DNA from: Limnohabitans lacus
GTDB lineage: Bacteria > Pseudomonadota > Gammaproteobacteria > Burkholderiales > Burkholderiaceae_C
Reading direction: 5' to 3'
Assembly: GCF_030053395.1 (NCBI RefSeq)
Contig: NZ_JASGBH010000003.1
Span: forward strand, 62,001-126,000
DNA: 64,000 bases
Made by a program: the position numbers and the translations under genes. This document shows, in pieces, positions 55,322 through 64,000 of the stretch. Numbering within the stretch: position 1 is the first letter of the stretch; each line of letters begins with the position of its first letter. The notes under the pieces are model-generated. The model was given only the letters and a program-made list of their open reading frames with translations. It was not told where the DNA came from and did not search any database.

Positions 55322-56461
55322 TCAGCCTCCGATGTAACTCATTTCCACACGGCGGCCGGGGCCGCTGGCGGTGTCGGGGCCGCGCAGGCTGCGCAACACC
55401 GAGTACTGGTCGGTGCGACCTTGCCAAATGGCATCGACCGTGGCCGCCAGGACCTCGTCGGTTTGGCTCGGGTCGCGCAGCAGCTGGCGCAAGTCATAGC
55501 CTTGGCTGGCAAACAGGCACAGGTACAAACGGCCTTCGGTCGACAGCCGGGCGCGGTTGCAGTCGCCGCAAAAAGCCTGGGTCACGCTGCTGATCACACC
55601 GATTTCGCCCAAGCTGGGGTCGTGCAGGCCTTGCGCATTGGCAAAACCCCAGCGCTCGGCGGTTTCGCCGGGTGCCGAGTGGCCCAGTTGCACCAAAGGC
55701 AGTTCGGCGTGGATGCGTTGGACGACCTCTGCACTGGGCAGCACCTCGTCCATGCACCAGCCGTTGGTGGCACCCACGTCCATGTATTCGATGAAGCGCA
55801 AGACCACACCGGTGCCCTGAAAGTGCCGAGCCATCGGCAAGATTTCGTGTTCGTTGGTACCGCGTTTGACCACCATGTTGACTTTGATCGGCCCCAGGCC
55901 TGCGGCTTTGGCGGCCTCAATGCCTTGGAGCACTTCGTCGACAGGGAAGTCGACATCGTTCATTTTGCGGAAGACGGCGTCATCGAGCCCGTCCAAACTG
56001 ACGGTCACGCGTTGCAGCCCAGCGTCTTTGAGGCTTTGGGCCTTGCGCGCCAGCAAAGAGCCGTTGGTCGTCAAGGTCAGGTCCAGGGGCTGGCCGTCCG
56101 GTGTGCGCAGGGCGGCCAATTGGGCGATCAGGATCTCGATGTTCTTGCGCAGCAAGGGCTCGCCGCCCGTCAAGCGGATTTTGCGCACGCCACGGCCCAC
56201 AAACACTTTGGCCAATCGGGTGATTTCCTCAAAGCTGAGCAAATGGCTTTGCGGCAGGTAAGCGTAGTCCTTGTCAAAGACTTCCTTGGGCATGCAGTAG
56301 CTGCATCGGAAGTTGCAGCGGTCGGTGACGCTGATGCGCAGGTCCGTCAAAGGACGGCGCAGACCATCCAAAGGGGTGGCGCTCAAGGCGTGGCTGGCCA
56401 CGGTGGGCAAGGGCAAGCTGGGGTGGCGCTGGTCAACCAGCGGAATGACGCGTTCAGACAT
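55322..56461 (-). CDS. moaA: GTP 3',8-cyclase MoaA
   Basis: 379 residues; radical-SAM enzyme for the first step of molybdenum cofactor synthesis. The SAM cluster cysteines are C49, C53 and C56 (CNFRCSYC), and the C-terminal cluster includes [20 protein letters not shown]. The length is somewhat larger than the Escherichia coli enzyme because of an N-terminal extension of about 35 residues. It leads the moaA-mobA-moeA group; moaC, moaD and moaE are not in the window. Confidence 0.97.
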   Translation of the reverse strand: MSERVIPLVDQRHPSLPLPTVASHALSATPLDGLRRPLTDLRISVTDRCNFRCSYCMPKEVFDKDYAYLPQSHLLSFEEITRLAKVFVGRGVRKIRLTGGEPLLRKNIEILIAQLAALRTPDGQPLDLTLTTNGSLLARKAQSLKDAGLQRVTVSLDGLDDAVFRKMNDVDFPVDEVLQGIEAAKAAGLGPIKVNMVVKRGTNEHEILPMARHFQGTGVVLRFIEYMDVGATNGWCMDEVLPSAEVVQRIHAELPLVQLGHSAPGETAERWGFANAQGLHDPSLGEIGVISSVTQAFCGDCNRARLSTEGRLYLCLFASQGYDLRQLLRDPSQTDEVLAATVDAIWQGRTDQYSVLRSLRGPDTASGPGRRVEMSYIGG

Positions 56462-56533
56462 GGGCTCGATTGTGCCCGAGGCCAGACCCCAAGGGCCCTC
56501 GGGCAAGCACCAGCCTTGGCGCCATCACGGTTT

Positions 56534-57967
56534 TCAGCCGTGCTGAATGGCCACGGTTTTGAGGGTGGTAAAGCCCAGCAGGGCTTCAAAGCCTTTTTCG
56601 CGGCCATAGCCCGAGGATTTGACCCCACCAAAAGGCAGCTCTACGCCGCCACCCGCGCCATAGTTGTTGATGAAAACTTGGCCACTGCGCACGCGTTTGG
56701 CCATGCGGAACTGGCGTGCGCCATCGCGTGTCCAGATGCCCGCGACCAAGCCAAATTCGGTGGCGTTGGCCAATTGGACGGCATGGTCCTCGTCGGTGAA
56801 GGCCATGGCCGCAAGGACGGGTCCAAAAACCTCCTCTTGAGCCAGGCGGTGTTGCACAGGCACATCGCGCAGCAAAGTGGGGGCCTGGTAATAGCCCCCC
56901 GCAGGCACGCCGTCGGTGATGCGGCCGTGCGCCACGGTGGCGATGCCATCGGCCGCGGCTTGGTCCAAGAAGCCCTTGACCCGCTCGAGTTGGCTGGCAC
57001 GGATCAGAGGTCCGAGGTCCAGGTTCATGCTGGCCGAGCCCACTTGCAGGGCACTGAAGGCTTGTCCCAAGCGTTTGAGCAGAGGCTCGTAAATGCCTTG
57101 CTGAATCAGCACCCGTGAGCCAGCGCTGCAGGTTTGGCCTGCGTTTTGCACGATGGCGTTGACCACCACCGGAATGGCCGCGTCCAGATCGGCGTCTTCA
57201 AAAATGATTTGCGGGCTTTTGCCGCCCAACTCCAAGGTCACAGGGCAATGCCGCTCGGCCGCGACCTGCTGGATCAAGGTGCCCACGCGGGGGCTGCCGG
57301 TGAAGCTGATGTGGTCGATGCCCGGGTGACGTGCCAGCGCATCGCCCACTTCGTGGCCGTAGCCGGTGACGATGTTGATGGTGCCAGCAGGAAAGCCCAC
57401 TTCGGCGGCCAATTGCGCCACGCGGATCAGGCTCAGGCAGGCATCTTCTGCGGGCTTGACCACACAGGCATTGCCCGCCGCCAAAGCACCGCCCACGCTG
57501 CGACCAAAGATCTGCATGGGGTAGTTCCAAGGGATCACATGGCCGGTGACGCCATGCGGTTCGCGCCAGGTCATCACGCTGTAGCCGTTTTGGTAGGGCA
57601 GGGTCTCACCGTGAAACTTGTCACAGGCGCCGGCATAAAACTCAAAATACCGCGCCAGCGCCACCGCATCGGCCGCTGCTTGCTTGGTGGGTTTGCCGCA
57701 GTCGCGTTGCTCCAGGGCGGTCAGCTCAAGCGCGTGTTCGCTCACTTTGCGTGACAGTGCCATCAGCAAACGTCCACGCTCCACGGCCGACAAGCGCCCC
57801 CACGGGCCGTTGTAGGCGGCGCGTGCGGCCGTCACGGCTTGGTCAATGTCTGCGGCTTGGCTGCGCGGAATTTGTTCAAACACCTGTCCGTCCGAAGGGT
57901 CGATGACGTCCAGTGTTTGCCCATTCAGGGCGGGCGCGGATTGGTTGGCTATGAAGTTCAATGGCAT
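56534..57967 (-). CDS. Aldehyde dehydrogenase, NAD-dependent
   Basis: 477 residues of the ALDH superfamily. Signatures: VIPWNYPMQIFGRSVGGALAAGNACVVKPAE, the glutamate in VTLELGGKSPQIIF, and catalytic cysteine in NAGQTCSAGSR. The overall pattern fits betaine-aldehyde/gamma-aminobutyraldehyde types, but substrate cannot be fixed by motif alone. ATG 57967 is used; longer frames lack support. It stands 73 bases upstream of moaA in the same direction but has its own context, divergent from ppa. Confidence 0.92.
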   Translation of the reverse strand: MPLNFIANQSAPALNGQTLDVIDPSDGQVFEQIPRSQAADIDQAVTAARAAYNGPWGRLSAVERGRLLMALSRKVSEHALELTALEQRDCGKPTKQAAADAVALARYFEFYAGACDKFHGETLPYQNGYSVMTWREPHGVTGHVIPWNYPMQIFGRSVGGALAAGNACVVKPAEDACLSLIRVAQLAAEVGFPAGTINIVTGYGHEVGDALARHPGIDHISFTGSPRVGTLIQQVAAERHCPVTLELGGKSPQIIFEDADLDAAIPVVVNAIVQNAGQTCSAGSRVLIQQGIYEPLLKRLGQAFSALQVGSASMNLDLGPLIRASQLERVKGFLDQAAADGIATVAHGRITDGVPAGGYYQAPTLLRDVPVQHRLAQEEVFGPVLAAMAFTDEDHAVQLANATEFGLVAGIWTRDGARQFRMAKRVRSGQVFINNYGAGGGVELPFGGVKSSGYGREKGFEALLGFTTLKTVAIQHG

Positions 57968-58127
57968 GGGGCCATTGTGCGCCGTGATGCGCACCAGAAA
58001 AATCACGCCCGAGACAGCTCGGGCAGCAGCCTTGATTCGGTTGCGTCTGTCGCGCAAGCCCTGTGAAAGTAAAATCGGGGTTAATCCCTAGGATTTCCAT
58101 TCCCTCAACTTTTCCAACGAGACACCC

Positions 58128-58658
58128 ATGTCCCTGAACAAAGTCACCCCAGGCAGCAAAGTTCCTGAAGCGTTCAACGTGATCATTGAAATCCCGATGA
58201 ACTCCGATCCCGTGAAGTACGAAGTCGATAAAGATTCTGGTGCTCTGTTTGTGGACCGTTTCATGGGTACGGCCATGCATTACCCCACCAACTACGGTTA
58301 TGTGCCCCAAACCATTGCAGGCGATGGCGACCCCGTGGACGTGCTGGTGATGACCCCATTCCCGCTGCCACCTGGCGTGGTCGTCCCTTGCCGTGCTTTG
58401 GGCATTTTGTTGATGGAAGACGAAGGCGGTATGGACGGCAAGGTGTTGGCTGTGCCGACTGAAAAAATCCTGGCCAGCTATGCCAACATCAAGACCCTGG
58501 ACGACATCCACGAACTGCAACTCAAGCAAATCGCCCACTTCTTTGAACACTACAAAGACCTTGAAAAAGGCAAGTGGGTCAAGGTCAAAGGCTGGGAAGG
58601 CAAAGACGCTGCACACCAGGAAATCCTGGACGGTATCGCCAACTACAACAAGGCTTGA
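58128..58658 (+). CDS. ppa: Inorganic pyrophosphatase, family I
   Basis: 176 residues; hydrolyses pyrophosphate to drive biosynthesis. The signature [15 protein letters not shown] with the metal-binding aspartates, [18 protein letters not shown] at the N-terminus, and [17 protein letters not shown] are all present. The length is typical of bacterial hexameric enzymes. A -10-like TAAAAT lies about 60 bases upstream (near 58071); the -35 is unclear. A strong terminator follows. Confidence 0.97.
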   Translation: MSLNKVTPGSKVPEAFNVIIEIPMNSDPVKYEVDKDSGALFVDRFMGTAMHYPTNYGYVPQTIAGDGDPVDVLVMTPFPLPPGVVVPCRALGILLMEDEGGMDGKVLAVPTEKILASYANIKTLDDIHELQLKQIAHFFEHYKDLEKGKWVKVKGWEGKDAAHQEILDGIANYNKA

Positions 58659-58697
58659 TGCCTTCAGGCTCGGGGCGCCAAGCCCTGAGCAGTCCCT

Positions 58698-58730
58698 AAT
58701 GCCTGCACGGTTTGCCCTGCAGGCATTTTT
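58698..58730 (+). terminator. Intrinsic terminator after ppa
   Basis: A 10-bp stem AATGCCTGCA/TGCAGGCATT with a 10-base loop, followed by TTTTTG. It lies 40 bases downstream of the ppa stop and just before the end of the convergent acetyltransferase-like gene. Confidence 0.9.
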
Positions 58731-58734
58731 GTTT

Positions 58735-59916
58735 TCAGCCCTTCTTCAGGGGTGAGTGCGCTTGCAATTCGTCCATGTAATGGGACACACCTTGCGATTC
58801 ACGCGCCAGATAGCGCTCAACCGCGTCTGAAAAGTCTGGGTGCGCCAGCCAATGGGCGCTGTGCGTGGGGGTGGGCAACAGCGCCCGCGCCATTTTGTGC
58901 TCGCCTTGTGCGCCCCCTTCAAAACGTTTCACGCCTTGCGCGATGCACCACGCTATGGGCTGGTAATAACAAGCCTCAAAGTGCAGGCAGTCCACCCGCG
59001 CCAAGGCCCCCCAATAGCGGCCGTAGGCCACATCGGGCTGGCCCTGTGCGTCCAGTCGCAGGCCGATCAGGCTGATCCCAATCGCTTGTGAACCGTGTTC
59101 GGCCACAAAGAGCAGCCAGTTTTCGGGCATCTCTTTTTGCATGGCTTCGAAAAAGCCGGGTTGCAGGTAGGGCGGATTGCCGTGTTCCCAATAGGTCTGC
59201 TGGTAGCAACGCACCAGCAAGGCCCAGTCATCGGCTTGCATGTCGGGGCCTCGCACGGCGCGAAACGTCACGCCAGCTTGTTGGACTTTGCGCCGCTCTT
59301 GGCGGATTTTTTTGCGCTTTTCCTGGTTCAGGCTGCCCAAGAAGTCATCAAAGTCTCGCCAGCCTTGGTTTTGCCAGTGAAACTGCACCTGGCTGCGCTC
59401 GAGCATGCCCGCTTGTTGGCAGGCTTTGAGGTCGTCGTCACTGGCAAACAAAATGTGCAAGGAGGGCAATTCTTGCCCTTCGCACCATTGGCGCAGGGCA
59501 CTCATCAGGGCTTGCCGCGCATGAGGCGATTCCGCCAGCAAGCGAGAGCCTGGCACAGGCGTGAATGGGCAGGCCACCAAGGCCTTGGGGTAATAAGCCA
59601 GGCCGTGGCGTTCGTAAGCATCGGCCCAAGCAAAGTCGAACACGTATTCGCCACGGGAATGGGTTTTCAAATAAACCGCACACGCTGCTGCCAGCGTATC
59701 GCCCTTGGCGCTGGCTTGCCACAGGGTGATGACCCTCAAGGTCCAGCCGGTCTCGGGGCAGGCTGAGCCGCTGCGCTGCATGGCCGACAAATAGGCATGG
59801 CGCATGAAAGGTGTGGGGGCGTCTTGAATGGCCAGCAAAGCGTCCCAAGCGCAGGCGTCGATGGCATCCAGATCATCGAGCACCCGGATGACATAATTCA
59901 AGCTCACTTCTTGCAC
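58735..59916 (-). CDS. FemAB-like/GNAT peptidogalycan family protein (DUF482)
   Basis: 393 residues. It has the DUF482 pattern: N-terminal DAIDACAWDALLAIQDAPTPF, SLHILFASDDDLKACQQAGM, FLGSLNQEKRKKIRQERRKV, and C-terminal FEACYYQPIAWCIAQGVKRFEGGAQGEHKMARALLP. This family resembles FemAB aminoacyl- or acyltransferases acting on cell-wall precursors, but function is unproven. GTG 59916 or GTG 59907 are the possible starts. The gene is divergent from nadE, 4 bases apart. Confidence 0.85.
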   Translation of the reverse strand: MQEVSLNYVIRVLDDLDAIDACAWDALLAIQDAPTPFMRHAYLSAMQRSGSACPETGWTLRVITLWQASAKGDTLAAACAVYLKTHSRGEYVFDFAWADAYERHGLAYYPKALVACPFTPVPGSRLLAESPHARQALMSALRQWCEGQELPSLHILFASDDDLKACQQAGMLERSQVQFHWQNQGWRDFDDFLGSLNQEKRKKIRQERRKVQQAGVTFRAVRGPDMQADDWALLVRCYQQTYWEHGNPPYLQPGFFEAMQKEMPENWLLFVAEHGSQAIGISLIGLRLDAQGQPDVAYGRYWGALARVDCLHFEACYYQPIAWCIAQGVKRFEGGAQGEHKMARALLPTPTHSAHWLAHPDFSDAVERYLARESQGVSHYMDELQAHSPLKKG

Positions 59917-59920
59917 CTGT

Positions 59921-61594
59921 ATGACTCTCCAAATTTGTGTGGCTCAGCTCAATTTCGTCGTGGGCGACATGCCGGGCAATGCCCGCAAGATCATCGATGC
60001 CGCTTCCGAGGCCTATGCTCAAGGCGCCCGCTTGGTGCTCACGCCTGAGCTTTCCATTTGCGGCTATGCCGCCGAAGATTTGCTGCTGCGCCCCGCCTTC
60101 ATCGATGCCTGTGATGATGCCTTGAAAACAGTGGCCCAGGGGCTGGCTGGGTTAAAAGGCTTGCACGTGGTGGTGGGTCACCCCGAAGGCGGTGGCCTGC
60201 GCTCGCGCAGTGTGGCCGTGACGCGTCGCCACAACCGCGCATCGGTGCTGTGCGAAGGTCAGGTGGTCGCCTGCTACGACAAGCGCGAATTGCCCAATTA
60301 CCAAGTGTTTGATGAGCGGCGTTATTTCACGCCCGGCGATGGCGTGGGGGTGTTCGAGATCGATGGCATTCGCGTGGGCTTGCTCATTTGTGAGGATGCC
60401 TGGTTTGATGAGCCCGCCCGACTGGCGCGGGACGCTGGGGCCCAGGTCCTGGCGGTGCTCAATGCCTCGCCCTTTCATGCGGGCAAGAGCGCCGAGCGCG
60501 AGCAACGCATGCGCGAGCGCGTGACCGACTGTGGCCTGCCTTTGGTCTACGCCCATTTGGTGGGTGGGCAGGACGAGGTGATTTTTGAAGGCCGCTCTTT
60601 CGCTCTGGATGGCGCTGGTCAAGTGGTGGCCAGAGCGGCGGGCTTTCGTGAAGCGAAGATGGTGGTGCAAGCCGATTGGCGCCAGGGCCGTGTGGCCTTG
60701 ACCGGTGCGGGCCAGTCCGTAGAGGCTTTGCCATCCACAGAGGCCGAACTTTGGGACGCTTTGGTCCTGGGCGTGCGTGACTACTTGGGCAAAAACGGTT
60801 TCAAGGGCGCGATTTTGGGTTTGTCCGGCGGCATCGATTCGGCCCTGGTATTGGCCATCGCGGTGGATGCCCTCGGTGCGGACAAGATCCACGCGGTCAT
60901 GATGCCTTCGCCGTACACAGCAGACATCAGCTGGATCGATTCACGCGACATGGTCAAGCGTCTGGGTGTGCGCTACGACGAGATCGCGATTTCGCCATTG
61001 TTTGATGGCTTCAAGCAAGCCTTGTCCAGCCAGTTTGCGGGCTTGAAAGAAGACACGACCGAAGAGAACATTCAGGCCCGCATCCGTGGCACCTTGCTGA
61101 TGGCCTTGTCCAATAAAACCGGCGCCATTGTGCTGACCACCGGCAACAAAAGCGAAATGGCCACTGGCTACTGCACCCTGTATGGCGACATGGCGGGCGG
61201 TTTCGCCGTGATCAAGGACGTGGTCAAAACCCGAGTGTTTGACTTGGCCCGCTGGCGCAATCTGAATGACCCTTACGGCACCGGCAGCCAGCCCATTCCG
61301 GAGCGGATCATCACCCGGCCACCGAGCGCCGAGCTGCGACCTGATCAAAAAGACCAGGACAGCTTGCCTGCGTATGAGGTGCTGGACGCAATCATTGAGC
61401 GTTACATGGAAAACGATGAGGGCGTTGAAGCTTTGATCGCAGATGGTTTTGAGCGGGCCGATGTGGAAAAGGTCACCCGCCTGATCAAGCTCAACGAGTA
61501 CAAGCGCCGTCAAGCGCCCGTGGGGATTCGCGTCACCCACCGCAGTTTTGGCAAGGATTGGCGTTATCCTATGACCAATCAATTTCGCGCTTAA
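59921..61594 (+). CDS. nadE: NAD synthetase, glutamine-dependent
   Basis: 557 residues: an N-terminal nitrilase-like glutaminase domain with the Glu-Lys-Cys triad (LTPELSICGY; CYDKRELPNY; LLICEDAWF) and a C-terminal NAD synthetase with the ATP pyrophosphatase motif LSGGIDSAL. Converts deamido-NAD to NAD with glutamine as nitrogen source. The fusion length matches the short glutaminase-type enzyme. It is followed after 21 bases by glnB, and in Azospirillum such NadE is known to be controlled by a PII protein. No clear ribosome site precedes the ATG. Confidence 0.96.
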   Translation: MTLQICVAQLNFVVGDMPGNARKIIDAASEAYAQGARLVLTPELSICGYAAEDLLLRPAFIDACDDALKTVAQGLAGLKGLHVVVGHPEGGGLRSRSVAVTRRHNRASVLCEGQVVACYDKRELPNYQVFDERRYFTPGDGVGVFEIDGIRVGLLICEDAWFDEPARLARDAGAQVLAVLNASPFHAGKSAEREQRMRERVTDCGLPLVYAHLVGGQDEVIFEGRSFALDGAGQVVARAAGFREAKMVVQADWRQGRVALTGAGQSVEALPSTEAELWDALVLGVRDYLGKNGFKGAILGLSGGIDSALVLAIAVDALGADKIHAVMMPSPYTADISWIDSRDMVKRLGVRYDEIAISPLFDGFKQALSSQFAGLKEDTTEENIQARIRGTLLMALSNKTGAIVLTTGNKSEMATGYCTLYGDMAGGFAVIKDVVKTRVFDLARWRNLNDPYGTGSQPIPERIITRPPSAELRPDQKDQDSLPAYEVLDAIIERYMENDEGVEALIADGFERADVEKVTRLIKLNEYKRRQAPVGIRVTHRSFGKDWRYPMTNQFRA

Positions 61595-61954
<360 letters not shown>

Positions 61955-61963
61955 TGGACGCTG

Positions 61964-61999
61964 ACCCGGCTTGGCGATGCGCCACAAACCGGGTCTATT
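61964..61999 (+). terminator. Possible terminator after glnB
   Basis: Nested hairpin: outer ACCCGG/CCGGGT (61964-61969 / 61989-61994) and inner TGGCG/CGCCA with a 3-base loop, then CTATTTCTT. The T tract is weak. Confidence 0.6.
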
Positions 62000-62002
62000 T
62001 CT

Positions 62003-62590
62003 TCAGATCAGTTCTGTCCGAGAAGGAAGACTCAAGCCGGATTGCTCCACCAGCGAAGTCAGCAATGCCGCTGCATCGCTTTGAACGCTGACCAGCTCGT
62101 TTTGCCACTGACCCATGAAGTCGTGCCGAACGACTTGGGCGATGAAAGCCGTCAGGCCGTCGTAGTAGCCATGGCAATTGAGGATGCCAATGGGCTTGTC
62201 GTGGTAGCCCAGTTGGCGCCAGGTCCACACTTCAAACAACTCTTCGAAGGTGCCGATCCCGCCTGGCAAGGCCAAGAACGCATCGGCCCGCTCGGCCATC
62301 ATCCGTTTGCGCTCGTGCATGGTGTCCACCACATGCAACTCGGTCAGGCCGTGGTGTGCCCATTCTTTTTCGACCAAGGCGCTGGGGATGATGCCCACCA
62401 CCTGACCGCCCGCGGCGAGCGTGGCTTGAGCCACGATGCCCATGAGGCCATTGCGACCGCCTCCGTAAACCAACTGGCCGCCATGCGACCCTATCCATTG
62501 GCCGACTTGGCGCGCGACTTGGGCAAAGCGCGGATCGTCTCCTGGACGGGAGCCGCAATATACGCAGATGGAAAAATTAGGGGGCGACAT
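62003..62590 (-). CDS. LOG-family protein (cytokinin riboside 5'-monophosphate phosphoribohydrolase-like)
   Basis: 195 residues of Rossmann-like fold. It starts with FSICVYCGSRPGDDPRF, has GGQLVYGGGRNGLMG, and the motif PGGIGTFEELFEVWTW (PGGxGTxxE) that defines LOG/TIGR00730. Bacterial members hydrolyse AMP or cytokinin nucleotides and have varied roles. ATG 62590 is used; the longer frame is in the shadow of dgkA. It is the last gene of the minus-strand group starting at the right edge. Confidence 0.93.
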   Translation of the reverse strand: MSPPNFSICVYCGSRPGDDPRFAQVARQVGQWIGSHGGQLVYGGGRNGLMGIVAQATLAAGGQVVGIIPSALVEKEWAHHGLTELHVVDTMHERKRMMAERADAFLALPGGIGTFEELFEVWTWRQLGYHDKPIGILNCHGYYDGLTAFIAQVVRHDFMGQWQNELVSVQSDAAALLTSLVEQSGLSLPSRTELI

Positions 62591-62598
62591 GTCTCGGT

Positions 62599-63003
62599 TC
62601 AGCCCACCAAGATGGGCTTGAGCGCGGCGGCCCAAATGCCCAGGCACAAAAGCAGGCTCAGCAAGACGGCGGCGCTGCCCATGTCTTTGGCCCGTTTGGA
62701 CAGGTCGTGCCATTCGGGCCCGATCCGGTCAATCGCCGACTCCACGCTGGTGTTGAGCAATTCAACAATCATGACCAGCAAAACCGATCCGGCCAAGAGG
62801 GCGGTTTCTACCCAGCTTTGTCCCAGCCAAAAGGCCAGGGGGAGCATCACGACGGCCGCCAAGGCTTCTTGTCGAAAGGCGGTTTCGTGCCATCCTGCCT
62901 TGAGCCCTTCGATCGAATAGCCGCCCGCATGAAGCACGCGGTTTAGACCTCTTCTTGCTTTTTGTGGGTTGACGGACTCTGGGGGCGTTGGGTTTTCGGA
63001 CAT
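62599..63003 (-). CDS. dgkA: Diacylglycerol kinase, DgkA family
   Basis: 134 residues with three transmembrane helices; the conserved VELLNTSVESAIDRIGPEWHDLSKRAKDMGSAAV stretch carries the catalytic glutamates and lysine-aspartate pair. Phosphorylates diacylglycerol left from membrane-derived oligosaccharide synthesis. It starts 12 bases after the RDD gene stop and is followed 8 bases later by the LOG gene. Confidence 0.95.
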   Translation of the reverse strand: MSENPTPPESVNPQKARRGLNRVLHAGGYSIEGLKAGWHETAFRQEALAAVVMLPLAFWLGQSWVETALLAGSVLLVMIVELLNTSVESAIDRIGPEWHDLSKRAKDMGSAAVLLSLLLCLGIWAAALKPILVG

Positions 63004-63015
63004 GGAGAAAAATCT

Positions 63016-63525
63016 TTATTGGGCGGAAATCAGGCGGGTGCCCGCCCATGCATCATGCCAAAACTGGTCTTGGGGGTGAAAACGACTGAGCAAGGCCCAG
63101 ACCGCCACCCAACCCAAGGTGATGACGCCCACTTCCAGTGCTGGCAGAGCAAAGGGGTAAGTGATCAGCAGAGGCGGAAAGAACCAAAACCAACTCAGCA
63201 AGTACCGCAGAAGGGCTCGGCTTTGGGTGAGCGGCAGCCCTTGCGTGTCCACAGCGCGGATGTGCCAGGTTTTCATGGCCAGGGTTTGGCCACGCGACCA
63301 AAACCAGGTGAAGTAAATGCCCAGAATCAAGAAAACAAAGGCTTGCAAGCCTGGACGGTGATCCATGGCATGTCGGGTTTGGCTGAGGGCGCTGAAGAGA
63401 TAAGCTGAAATGAAAACAACGCCAAACAGCAGCATGCCTTCATAGAGCCAGCAAGCCATTCTTCGTTTCAGGGAGGGGGCGCGCAAATTCGTGGGGACGG
63501 CTGTCCCAGAAGCAGACTTCGTCAA
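63016..63525 (-). CDS. RDD-domain membrane protein
   Basis: 169 residues, about four hydrophobic segments. The RDD pattern is seen as RRMACWLYEGMLLFGVVFI (first helix with the R..D-like start lost to a glutamate) and QGLPLTQSRALLRYLLSWFWFF in the middle. RDD proteins include possible sodium or proton exchangers, but most are uncharacterised. The ATG overlaps the DUF3106 gene by 4 bases (ATGA). Confidence 0.85.
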   Translation of the reverse strand: MTKSASGTAVPTNLRAPSLKRRMACWLYEGMLLFGVVFISAYLFSALSQTRHAMDHRPGLQAFVFLILGIYFTWFWSRGQTLAMKTWHIRAVDTQGLPLTQSRALLRYLLSWFWFFPPLLITYPFALPALEVGVITLGWVAVWALLSRFHPQDQFWHDAWAGTRLISAQ

Positions 63526-64000
63526 GAGGATGAGCCTTCAGTGTTCGACACGGGGCCTGTGGGTGCCGGTAATTCAACCGCTTTGGGGGCCTGTGGCAAG
63601 AGGGTCTTGCGGTCCAAAGGCTGAGCGCTGGCGGCAGGACGGGTGATGTCCTTGGCGCTGTCAATGTTGCGTGTGGTTGGCGCGACCAAGCGAACCGCGT
63701 CTGCTGGCTTGGAGATGGTGGCGGCACTTTTGGACGGTGCAGGTGTGCCGACGGCGAGCGTGCGTTTGTCTTCAGCGGACAAGGCTTGATAGGCTTCCCA
63801 TTTAGCTTTTTTGTCCTCTTTGGGCAGACTTTGGACCGTATTGAAGTTGAACCGGGCCTGGTTGCGCTGCTGAGGGCTTAAGGCCACCCAATCGGCCATG
63901 CGGGTGTGCATGGTGGCTTGCTCGCTGGCCGGCCATTGAGAGAAATTTTGCGAAATGGCCAGCCATTTGCTTTGCTGCTGCGGCGTCAATTGGCCCCATT
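63522..64000 (-). CDS. DUF3106 protein, truncated by the window edge
   Basis: The reading frame continues past base 64000, so the N-terminus is missing. The visible part has WGQLTPQQQSKWLAISQNFSQWPASEQATMHTRMADWVALSPQQRNQARFNF, the W/L-rich repeated pattern of DUF3106. A Pro/Ala-rich tail follows. These are periplasmic or secreted proteins of betaproteobacteria with unknown function. It is the first visible gene of a coupled group with RDD, dgkA and LOG genes. Confidence 0.85.
   Translation of the reverse strand, partial: WGQLTPQQQSKWLAISQNFSQWPASEQATMHTRMADWVALSPQQRNQARFNFNTVQSLPKEDKKAKWEAYQALSAEDKRTLAVGTPAPSKSAATISKPADAVRLVAPTTRNIDSAKDITRPAASAQPLDRKTLLPQAPKAVELPAPTGPVSNTEGSSS

Overview
The window is a 64-kb chromosomal segment of a GC-rich proteobacterium. 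Gene content and arrangement point to a betaproteobacterium of the order Burkholderiales, most likely family Comamonadaceae (Limnohabitans/Rhodoferax-like). Supporting blocks are glnA-ntrB-ntrC, trxA-rho-rpmE2, an SRP RNA beside dnaX-ybaB-recR, gloB-methyltransferase-rnhA, a TRAP transporter, an Anbu proteasome-like protein and nadE-glnB. The taxonomic placement is inference from gene content, not from a marker alignment. Nearly all of the sequence is coding. I see no insertion sequence, prophage, integron, CRISPR array, tRNA or rRNA gene.

Layout. 0-6.5 kb: an EI24 membrane protein and a molybdopterin-binding-domain protein, then the nitrogen regulon: NtrC sites and a sigma-54 promoter, glnA, a small secreted protein, ntrB (glnL) and ntrC (glnG). 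6.5-9.5 kb, minus strand: TPR protein, L,D-transpeptidase and ferredoxin. 9.5-15 kb: two pseudouridine synthases, a nitroreductase, a divergent SRAP protein, an FMN-binding oxidase-like protein and glnS. 15-28 kb: lipoprotein, retropepsin-like protease, uppP; a minus-strand run suhB-mutS-Anbu-hydrolase; trmJ-cysE; dnaG; an acyl-CoA synthetase. 28-37 kb: Nudix hydrolase, the TRAP operon dctPQM with a palindromic operator, an FAH hydrolase divergent from a MarR regulator, a monooxygenase, a MATE pump and a membrane glycosyltransferase-like protein. 37-45 kb: rpmE2, rho, trxA, a flavoprotein, SRP RNA, dnaX-ybaB-recR and an orphan solute-binding protein. 45-53 kb: mltD-gloB divergent from methyltransferase-rnhA, then an RND efflux pair. 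53-64 kb: moeA/mobA/moaA, an aldehyde dehydrogenase, ppa, an acetyltransferase-like protein, nadE-glnB, and a minus-strand run LOG/dgkA/RDD/DUF3106 that leaves the window at its right edge.

The strongest connecting theme is nitrogen control. NtrB/NtrC, their probable target promoter at glnA, and a PII protein co-transcribed with glutamine-dependent NAD synthetase all lie here. Other groups are DNA replication and repair (dnaG, dnaX, recR, ybaB, mutS, rnhA, SRAP), molybdenum cofactor synthesis (moaA, mobA, moeA) and envelope maintenance (L,D-transpeptidase, MltD, UppP, DgkA).

I did not find a gene cluster that is clearly a new multi-gene system. The observations I rate highest are small-scale: a nine-adenine slippage site in dnaX with an immediate -1-frame stop; a glnA terminator that overlaps the start of the next open reading frame; an SRAP-family protein that cannot encode the catalytic Cys2; a 20-bp palindrome over the dctP promoter; and divergent genes whose start codons share a CATG.
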